A DNA stretch of 20,825 bases from a virus. A program made the position numbers and the translations under genes. Positions within the stretch are counted from its first letter, which is position 1. Each line of letters opens with the position of its first letter. Location of the stretch: positions 1-20,825 of the IMG/VR virus record IMGVR_UViG_3300032322_003167, one strand, 5' to 3'. Below are positions 12,694-19,530 of this stretch, piece after piece. The notes under the pieces were generated by a model. It did no database searches. It was not told the origin of the DNA and was given only the letters and a program-made list of their open reading frames with translations.

Positions 12694-15171
12694 TTATGCC
12701 GAAAGGTCTCCAACTACTACCCAAGTATCTGTTGCTCTCTTTATGAGCGTAACATATGACCACTGCCCTCTGACTTTAAGTCCTGGTGTTCCGTTTACGG
12801 TTACACCAGAACCAGCGACAATCGTAGTCTGTCCGGAGCCAGTCTGGAGAACGTTGACCTGGGAGCCAACAGGGAAAGCAACAGAGCTGTTTGGTGGAAC
12901 TGTCAAGTTATTTGCAGAACCCACGTTCATTTCAACAATCTTGTTTTTATCAGCCAATACAAGTGTGTATGAGGCAGTTTGAGCATTTGTTGACACGTCG
13001 GCAAGTTTTGTGAGGTCAATGGCGGCTGACGAGCTAATATCACTGTTTGCAATTGTCCCATCTGCAATCATCGCGCTTGTAATAGTTCCAGATGGAGCAC
13101 TAAATGTTCCAGTAAATGAAGCATTATTTATTGGTGCATAGAACGAGCCATGCTGGCCGTCAAGAAGGTCGGCATTAAGGTTTGTAACTGCAGTGCTTGA
13201 TGAAACTGATAATGGAGCAGTGCCTGTTGCAATTGTGCTTTCAAATACTTCTGCAACTACTGGAGCTGCTGAGTAACTAGCATGACTAGTATTGATTGGG
13301 TCTTCTGGCTCTGGGGTGTATGAGTCAAAGAACTTAAACTTTCCATCAGTTGCGTCTCTAAAAAGACCGGCATGTCGATATGTTCCATCGTTGTAGTTTC
13401 CTACCCAACCAAGGTCTGGATTCGTAATCGTTGAACCATCGTTGAGGAAGATAAATGTATCTTCAATTGCGAGGACTGTTTCGTTGATTGTTGTCAATGT
13501 TCCATGAACACTGAGGTCCCCACCAACAATAAGGTCGCCAGTTGTTTCAACTCTTGCAAATGTGACCGATGAAGATGTTCCTACCGCCTGACCAATTGCA
13601 ATGGTCGGACTTGAACCTTCTGCTGGTGTGTGTGTAACCGTGATTCCAGTTCCAGCCGTTATGTCGTTTACATAGTTCCCAGTTGTATCGGTTCCTAGGT
13701 TGATTGGGTCATTAACCCATGCAGTTCCGTTCCACTTCAAGAAATCACCAGACGAAGGAGAAGGAACGGTTACGTTAAACAAACCATCAAGATTTGTCGC
13801 GGCAATAGCTGAATCCGCATATGACTGAGCTGCAGTTTGTGCAGACGATGCCGCACCATAGGCATCGTATGTATTCGCGGTTACGGCAATCGATGCCGTA
13901 GAGCCCTCACCTGGAGTATGGGTTATTGTTATCCCAGTACCAGCGGACACCCCAGACATGTAGTTTCCAGTTGTGTCTGTTCCAAGGACGACTGCGCTTT
14001 CTGCGATTGTTGCTGAAATATTGACATCTTGCGAGCCATTAAACGATACAGAGCCAGTAACATCGCCAGAAAGAGTTATTGTTCTTGTGTTTTGAAGTGT
14101 TGTTGCAGTGGATGCATTTCCAGTGACGTTGCCGGTCAGATTTGCATTTACCGATGTAAATGTTGGCGTTGCACTAGAAGAAACATCTTGTCCGATAGCA
14201 ATTGATGGTTGAGAGCCTTCTCCGCTGTTGTTGGTTATTGTAATACCAGTACCAGCGTACAGGCTTGCCACATAGTCGCCAGTTGTGTTTGCGCCAAGCT
14301 GGATTGCTGTTTCTTCCCAATTGCCGTTGTTGTACCTTAGGAAGGTGTTGCTTATTGGCGATGCGCTAACATTGACGTCATTAATGTCTATAAGATTTAC
14401 TGTGCCCATTGCGGTTGAATGGTCGTACGCATCATGTCGGGCATTTGTCATGTACTGTGTGTGGTCGTCGTGATTCAGGTCACTCAACGAACCATGGTCC
14501 ATTATGGTTAAATAATTTGTTCCATCATTAGTTAATTCCCAATTATCTGTTGACTCATTCCAACGAAGAGACACATTTGTAGAGGAACCGCGCTCAACTT
14601 CAATTCCTGCATTTTCTGTTGGCGCACCAGTTGCGTTGTTGTTGAGGACGATAATATTGTCGTCAACAGTGAGTGTTTCGGTGTTAATGGATGTAGTTGT
14701 GCCTGAAACAGTAAGGTTTCCACCTACAACAACGTCACCAGTTGTTGTAACTTTTCCAAAAGTTACAGAAGCGCTTGTTGCAACAGATTGACCAATTGCG
14801 ACAGTTGGTGTTGCTGCTTCGCCGCTGTTGTTGCTAAGGCTTACACCAGTTCCAGCTACCAGGGACTCAACATAATTTCCAATAGTGTCTGTTGCTAGGT
14901 TGATTGGGTCGTTAACCCATGCAGTTCCGTTCCATCGAAGAACATCGCCGTTTTGTGCTGATGTGATTGTCACATCACCAAGGTCATTTAAACTTGCATT
15001 ATCAATAGAGCCATAAAAATATGATAACGAGTTCCATGCTGTAGAGCCATCACCCAACTTTATCTTGTTTGTATTTGTCTCCAAGCCGATTTCTCCGCCA
15101 GCAAGAATTGGGTTTTGAGAGGTCCAATTAGATGACGTGTCTCTGCGGAATAATATTTTTTTATAAGCCAT
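12694..15171 (-). CDS. Long repetitive tail-fibre protein (825 aa)
   Basis: The N-terminus (about residues 8-52) carries a LFRRDTSSNWTS then LAGGEIGLETNTNKIKLGDG module. This is the N-terminal module common in cyanophage and other phage receptor-binding fibres (Mtd N-terminal-type). It is followed by four copies of a repeat around LGTDTTGNYV, AGTGITITHTPGEG and IAIGQ, a GNLTVSGTTT/ENAGIEVERG module (about 151-217), DLNHDDHTQY, a DGTYRHAGLFRDATDGKF module, and LNADLLDGQHGSFYAP. The last 100 residues, with NLTVPPNSSVAFPVG and IVAGSGVTVNG, are shared with the 1330-residue fibre and probably form a common tip or trimerisation domain. It is translationally coupled (TAATG) to the small protein upstream. 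A structural role in host recognition is likely. Confidence 0.88.
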   Translation of the reverse strand: MAYKKILFRRDTSSNWTSQNPILAGGEIGLETNTNKIKLGDGSTAWNSLSYFYGSIDNASLNDLGDVTITSAQNGDVLRWNGTAWVNDPINLATDTIGNYVESLVAGTGVSLSNNSGEAATPTVAIGQSVATSASVTFGKVTTTGDVVVGGNLTVSGTTTSINTETLTVDDNIIVLNNNATGAPTENAGIEVERGSSTNVSLRWNESTDNWELTNDGTNYLTIMDHGSLSDLNHDDHTQYMTNARHDAYDHSTAMGTVNLIDINDVNVSASPISNTFLRYNNGNWEETAIQLGANTTGDYVASLYAGTGITITNNSGEGSQPSIAIGQDVSSSATPTFTSVNANLTGNVTGNASTATTLQNTRTITLSGDVTGSVSFNGSQDVNISATIAESAVVLGTDTTGNYMSGVSAGTGITITHTPGEGSTASIAVTANTYDAYGAASSAQTAAQSYADSAIAATNLDGLFNVTVPSPSSGDFLKWNGTAWVNDPINLGTDTTGNYVNDITAGTGITVTHTPAEGSSPTIAIGQAVGTSSSVTFARVETTGDLIVGGDLSVHGTLTTINETVLAIEDTFIFLNDGSTITNPDLGWVGNYNDGTYRHAGLFRDATDGKFKFFDSYTPEPEDPINTSHASYSAAPVVAEVFESTIATGTAPLSVSSSTAVTNLNADLLDGQHGSFYAPINNASFTGTFSAPSGTITSAMIADGTIANSDISSSAAIDLTKLADVSTNAQTASYTLVLADKNKIVEMNVGSANNLTVPPNSSVAFPVGSQVNVLQTGSGQTTIVAGSGVTVNGTPGLKVRGQWSYVTLIKRATDTWVVVGDLSA
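13695..14934 (-). repeat. Direct repeat pair within the 825-residue fibre gene
   Basis: 40-base copies at 13695-13734 and 14895-14934 differ at one position (13711). They encode the same NGTAWVNDPINL segment. They are offset by exactly 1200 bases (400 codons), so an exchange between them would keep the reading frame. Confidence 0.85.
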
Positions 15172-15353
15172 TAGGCATCGCCTCCATCAGCTGTGAGAAC
15201 TTCTGCAGTCACTTCTGTGCCCGAGAAACCTGCATCAATTATTACATACTTTGTAGACCTGACCCATGAAGAACCAGTCCATACAAGCAGTTTTCCTGCA
15301 GCAAAAAACTCATCATTGATTGACGGGTTTGATGGCAAAGATATTCGTGACAT
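15171..15353 (-). CDS. Small fibre-associated protein (60 aa)
   Basis: This 60-residue protein opens with ISLPSNPSINDEF and contains KLLVWTGSSWVRS, the pattern (SxPSxN, then W-x-G-x-x-W) of short proteins or N-terminal modules that accompany phage tail fibres. It ends in TADGGDA. The start is preceded by AGGA with good spacing, and the stop shares a base with the ATG of the 825-residue fibre. A second gene with the same order (at 19354-19530) precedes the other fibre, so the small protein plus fibre pair looks like a duplicated cassette. A connector, chaperone or fibre-attachment role is plausible but unproven. Confidence 0.78.
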   Translation of the reverse strand: MSRISLPSNPSINDEFFAAGKLLVWTGSSWVRSTKYVIIDAGFSGTEVTAEVLTADGGDA

Positions 15354-15361
15354 ATTTTATC

Positions 15362-18300
15362 CTAACTACTAGACAGGTCTCCGTAGATATACCATTCATT
15401 TGTCGCTCGTTTTACTAACTTTGCCCATGAATATCGAGCAGCTAGATAATTTCCTGGTGTGTAACGAATAGTTACACCGTTTTGAGCAACAATTTGAGTT
15501 TTTCCTGTTCCATACTGAAGAACTGTTACTTCTGTTCCCACAGGGAAGGGCACTGAAGAATTTGTTGGAATTGTTACAGTATTTTCTGAGCTGACGCTCA
15601 TTTCAATTGTTTTTGACTTGTCAGACAAAACAAGTGTGTAATTTTCTGTTTTAATTGACAAATTAGCATTCAGTACGTCCTCAATGTCTGTTGATTCCCA
15701 CTCTGTTCCGTTGTACGCAAGAACCTGCAGTGGTGTCGCATCTTGAACAAGCACGTCAACGAGGTCACCAAGTCCCTCAACCGAAGAAGGTGGTGTATTT
15801 TGCTGCAACCAGCTTGAGTCATAGTAAATGTATGTATCAAGTGATGATGAATCAAACCACAGGTCTCCCTCGGCTGGCGAACCAGGAGCAGATGCTGATA
15901 CGGTTATTGCACTTGTTTCCAGAGATGCTGAAACCCAATTTGAACCATTGAACTTCAAGTAATCACCGGTAATTGGCGTTGAAACAAGAACGTTATTCAG
16001 GTCATCAAGTGTTGCGTTTATTGATATTGTTGGATTTGAGCCTTCTCCTGGAGTGTGTGAAACACTTATTCCAGTGCCAGCCGTAACATCGTTTAAGTAA
16101 TTACCTGTTGTATCCGTGCCCAAAGCTACGGAGTTTGGCTGAATCGTTGCAGTGATGCTTGCATTTGCAGAACCATCAAAAGAAACAGAACCAGAAACAT
16201 CTCCAGTCAACGAGATATTCCGTGCTGTTTGTAATGTTGAAGCCGTTGATGCATTACCAATCAGTGGCGCTGTGACCGCTGCAAACTGTACTGACGAAGA
16301 AGTCGCTACAGCTTGTCCGATAGCGATGGTTGCATTTGAACCTTCGCCGGGTGTGTGTGTAATCGTTACGCCAGTGCCTTGTGTAAGGTCTGACATATAG
16401 TTACCTACAGTGTCGGTGCCTAGATTGATTGGGTCATTAATCCATTCCGACCCATCGTATTTTAGGAAATCACCAGATTGAACTCCACCAGATACCGTGA
16501 ATGAACGAACTGGACGAACTCGGTTTGAAAAGTTCTTCCAAGTAGTGTTGGAGGCTCCATCATCAAAGTACTGCACCCATACCTGCGTCTCGTCGTATTC
16601 GGAGGAACTCCAGTAGTCACTAGTAGTAGTAAAACCACCAACTGCAGTCTTTTGCGTGTATAACTGATTTAGTTCATCTTTTGATGGTAGGAACCAATCA
16701 GAAAATCCACCGTATGTGTAATCTGCGCAGTAAGCGGCAGCAGAAGATGCAGCAATATTTCCTGCTTGGGCAACAATATCTATAGTGTTTTGTGCGCCAG
16801 TCCCAATTGCAGTTCCGTCTGCTCCAGAAACTGCTGTGGTTTGATTTGAATTAACATCCGTAGCCCAAGTTCTGTTTACATCAGGGTTTCCAGATGGGGC
16901 TGCCTCAAAGTATCTTCCAGTAGTATTTCCTGCCGTAGATGGCGTAATAAATATTTTCCCACCAGCAGGTCCAGTGTCGCCAATGGCATATGTAGGAGCG
17001 GTCTCAATTGTTACATCTGAAAGATTGTTCAACGTTGCATTTAGAGCAACAGAAGCAGATGAACCTTCACCTGGTGTATGGGTAACTGAGATTCCAGTTC
17101 CAGCTACTACGTTATTTACATAGTTTCCTGTCGTGTCTGTCCCAAGAGCAATGCTATTTGGTTGGATGATTGTTGATATAGAAACATCTTGTGAACCATC
17201 AAAAGAAACAGAACCAGAAACATCGCCAGTCAATGAGATAGCCCGTGCTGTTTGCAATGCTGAAGCTGTTGATGCATTTCCAACTAGTGGCCCAGTAACG
17301 GCCGCAAAGGTCACTGAAGAAGAAGTTCCTACAGCCTGACCGATAGCGATTGTTGGGCTTGAGCCCTCGGCAGGAGTGTGCGTGACAGTGACACCAGTAC
17401 CAGCAGTTATATCGTTAACATAGTTTCCAGTCGTGTCTGTTCCGAGTTCAATAGTCCCAAGTGCAGCGATTTCCCCGTATGTGGTGCCGTCGTTCGTGAA
17501 CTCCCATTGGTCGTTTGTTTCATTCCAGCGAACTGCAACATTTGCGGAATCGCCACGCTCTATTTCAATTCCAGCGTTTAGCGTTGGGATGCCAGTGGCG
17601 TTGCTATTAAGAACTACAGTGTTATCTTCAACAGACAGTGTCTGCGTATTGAGTGTCGTGGTGTCTCCATTTACCGTTAGGTTTCCACCAATTACGACAT
17701 TTCCAGTTGTTTCAAGTCTCGCAAAAGTAACAGAAGCAGATGTTGCTACATCTTGTCCGATAGAAATTGTTGGGGTAGCAGTCTCTCCGCTATTGTTCGC
17801 AAGGCTTACACCAGTTCCTGCAACCAATGACGATACATAGTCTCCGCTTGTGTCTGCGCCAAGCGACACGCTATTCGCGCCGATTGTTGTTGAGATGTCA
17901 ACATTGCCAGTTCCGTTAAAAGAAACCGAGCCTGAAACATCTCCGCTAAGCGCAATTACTCTTGCGGTCTGTAGTGCTGTCGCGGTGTCTGCGTTTCCAG
18001 TTACATTTCCAGTGACTGGAGCAAAGACATGGGCAAATGTTACCGATGCCGAAGTTCCAACTGCTTGACCAATGGCAATGGTCGGACTTGAACCCTCTCC
18101 TGGAGTATGCGTTACAGTAACGCCAGTTCCGCCGCTTACATCAGAAACATAGTTTCCTGTCGTCTGCGTACCAAGGGCAACTGTATTGCTCGGAAGACTT
18201 ACGATTCCAGTAAATGTCGGGCTGTCAATTGGCGCGTAGTACGAGCCATCTTGGCCATCAAGTTTGTCGGCGTTGAGGTTGGTTACGACTGTCGAAGAAG

Positions 18301-19354
18301 AAACCGACATTGGCGCAGTACCGGTTGTCTGAGTGAGTATCAGACTTTCTGCTTGGAATCTTGCATCACTATATGTTGCATCAGACGTATTAATTGGTGA
18401 TATTGGCTCTGGTTCGTAGCCTTCAAAAACCTTGAAGATTCCATCACTTGAATCTCGGAATAATCCAGCATGGCGATATGTTCCGTCGTCATAGTTGAAT
18501 GCAATACCCATGTCTGGGTTTGCGCTTGCGCTATTTGCGTTTAGGTAAATAAAAGCCGTATCAACATCTAGGTTTGTTTCATTGAGGCGAGTGATAGTTC
18601 CCTGAACCTCCATGTCGCCCTGAACAATAAGCCGAGCAAATGTCACCGACGCGCTAGTCGCAACATCCTGTCCAATTGCGATTGTTGCGTTTGAACCCTC
18701 TCCAGGTGTATGGGTGATAGTAACGCCAGTACCTTGGGTTAGGTCTGACATATAGTTGCCTGTTGTGTCGGTACCAAGGGCAACAGAATTTGGTTGGACT
18801 GTTGCAGTGATATTAATGTTCTGCGAACCATCAAATGAAGCAGAACCAGAAAGGTCGCCGCCAAGACTTATTGACCTAGCAGTTTGTAATGCAGAAGCGG
18901 TAGAAGCATTTCCAGTGAGCGATGAAGTTACATTGGCAAACGTTACAGATGAGCTTGTCCCAACAGCCTGACCAATAGCAACAGTCGGTGTGGCCGCTTC
19001 GCCGGTATTGTTCGTGAGTGTTACGCCAGTTCCTGCAACTAAACTTTCTACGTAGTTACCAACTGTGTCTGTAGCAAGGTTTACTGGGTCGTTAATCCAC
19101 ACTGAGGCAGAGCCGTTATAGCGCAGGAAATCGCCGTTTTGAACACTTGTAATTGTTACATCACCAATCGAATCAAGCGTTGCTCCAGGAAGGTTGCCAA
19201 CGAAGTACGACAAAGAGTTCCATGCAGTTGAACCTGTGCCGAGCTTAATCTTGCCAGTGTCTGTTTCGACACCAAGTTCACCTTGAGCGAGAGTTGGGTT
19301 AACGGATGTCCAGTTGGCAGCCGTGTCTCTCCTGAGTTGAATTTGTGATGCCAT
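15362..19354 (-). CDS. Very long repetitive tail-fibre protein (1330 aa) with an internal lectin-fold domain
   Basis: The N-terminus (IQLRRDTAANWTS, LAQGELGVETDTGKIKLG) matches the module of the 825-residue fibre. The body has eight copies of the TDTTGNYV, AGTGVTVTHTPGEG, IAIGQAVGTS unit, interleaved with LQTARAISLTGDVSGSVSFDGS units, a LNAGIEIERG module and a NYDDGTYRHAGLFRD module. Residues about 790-952 are different: GDTGPAGGKIF, SDWFLPSKDELNQLY, YWSSSEYDETQVWVQYF and NRVRPVRSF, a DUF1566-type C-type-lectin-like domain. A PGSPAEGDLWFD segment and the shared C-terminal tip follow. It starts on the TAA of the 58-residue gene (TAATG). It is probably the main receptor-binding fibre; the lectin domain is the best candidate for ligand contact. 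Confidence 0.88.
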   Translation of the reverse strand: MASQIQLRRDTAANWTSVNPTLAQGELGVETDTGKIKLGTGSTAWNSLSYFVGNLPGATLDSIGDVTITSVQNGDFLRYNGSASVWINDPVNLATDTVGNYVESLVAGTGVTLTNNTGEAATPTVAIGQAVGTSSSVTFANVTSSLTGNASTASALQTARSISLGGDLSGSASFDGSQNINITATVQPNSVALGTDTTGNYMSDLTQGTGVTITHTPGEGSNATIAIGQDVATSASVTFARLIVQGDMEVQGTITRLNETNLDVDTAFIYLNANSASANPDMGIAFNYDDGTYRHAGLFRDSSDGIFKVFEGYEPEPISPINTSDATYSDARFQAESLILTQTTGTAPMSVSSSTVVTNLNADKLDGQDGSYYAPIDSPTFTGIVSLPSNTVALGTQTTGNYVSDVSGGTGVTVTHTPGEGSSPTIAIGQAVGTSASVTFAHVFAPVTGNVTGNADTATALQTARVIALSGDVSGSVSFNGTGNVDISTTIGANSVSLGADTSGDYVSSLVAGTGVSLANNSGETATPTISIGQDVATSASVTFARLETTGNVVIGGNLTVNGDTTTLNTQTLSVEDNTVVLNSNATGIPTLNAGIEIERGDSANVAVRWNETNDQWEFTNDGTTYGEIAALGTIELGTDTTGNYVNDITAGTGVTVTHTPAEGSSPTIAIGQAVGTSSSVTFAAVTGPLVGNASTASALQTARAISLTGDVSGSVSFDGSQDVSISTIIQPNSIALGTDTTGNYVNNVVAGTGISVTHTPGEGSSASVALNATLNNLSDVTIETAPTYAIGDTGPAGGKIFITPSTAGNTTGRYFEAAPSGNPDVNRTWATDVNSNQTTAVSGADGTAIGTGAQNTIDIVAQAGNIAASSAAAYCADYTYGGFSDWFLPSKDELNQLYTQKTAVGGFTTTSDYWSSSEYDETQVWVQYFDDGASNTTWKNFSNRVRPVRSFTVSGGVQSGDFLKYDGSEWINDPINLGTDTVGNYMSDLTQGTGVTITHTPGEGSNATIAIGQAVATSSSVQFAAVTAPLIGNASTASTLQTARNISLTGDVSGSVSFDGSANASITATIQPNSVALGTDTTGNYLNDVTAGTGISVSHTPGEGSNPTISINATLDDLNNVLVSTPITGDYLKFNGSNWVSASLETSAITVSASAPGSPAEGDLWFDSSSLDTYIYYDSSWLQQNTPPSSVEGLGDLVDVLVQDATPLQVLAYNGTEWESTDIEDVLNANLSIKTENYTLVLSDKSKTIEMSVSSENTVTIPTNSSVPFPVGTEVTVLQYGTGKTQIVAQNGVTIRYTPGNYLAARYSWAKLVKRATNEWYIYGDLSSS
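16170..17224 (-). repeat. Direct repeat pair within the long fibre gene
   Basis: Exact 32-base copies at 16170-16201 and 17193-17224, embedded in longer blocks of strong similarity encoding the same TGDVSGSVSFDGS-type unit. The offset is 1023 bases, a whole number of codons, so recombination between them would delete or duplicate the intervening lectin domain in frame. Confidence 0.85.
16499..16989 (-). other. DUF1566/C-type-lectin-like domain inside the long fibre
   Basis: About 163 residues unlike the surrounding repeats. The order GGKIF, RYFEAAPSG, WATDV, TIDIVAQAG, GGFSDWFLPSKDELNQLY, DYWSSSEYD, RVRPVRSF is the standard DUF1566 (Lcl C-terminal) layout, a fold related to formylglycine-enzyme and C-type lectin domains. 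Related folds carry the variable regions of diversity-generating retroelement targets, but no reverse transcriptase or template repeat lies in this window. Confidence 0.82.
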
Positions 19355-19530
19355 TACGCAGAACCTCCGTCAATTGCTGGTATTCCACCATAAGTAGAAG
19401 ACGCCAGACCACCATCAATATTAACACTTGAATAAATAAGGACCCATTTTTCTCCGTCGTAGCGCCATGAACGGCCTACGGCTGAGTAACTCTGATTAAG
19501 AGTCGGTGAATCTGGAAAATTAATAGCCAT
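19354..19530 (-). CDS. Small fibre-associated protein (58 aa)
   Basis: I translated this short frame directly. It starts MAINFPDSPTLNQSYSAVGR, then SWRYDGEKWVLIYSSV, and ends PAIDGGSA. The FPxSPxxNQxY and W-x-Y-D-G-x-x-W patterns are typical of small phage tail-fibre accessory proteins. The ATG shares a base with the stop of the upstream fibre (TAATG), and its own TAA shares a base with the ATG of the 1330-residue fibre, so it is locked between two coupled genes. It has the same position, size and ending (DGGxA) as the 60-residue protein at 15171-15353, pointing to a duplicated two-gene cassette. Function is probably structural or assembly-related. Confidence 0.82.
   Translation of the reverse strand: MAINFPDSPTLNQSYSAVGRSWRYDGEKWVLIYSSVNIDGGLASSTYGGIPAIDGGSA

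Noticed and set aside
16499-16989. A diversity-generating retroelement target
   Set aside because: The fold is suggestive, but no reverse transcriptase, template repeat or accessory gene is present in the window, so only the domain is reported.
17433-17840. 135-codon open frame on the + strand inside the long fibre gene
   Set aside because: It is a by-product of the repetitive Thr/Gly/Val-rich coding strand, with no ribosome-binding site, no recognisable domain and full overlap with a well-supported fibre gene.
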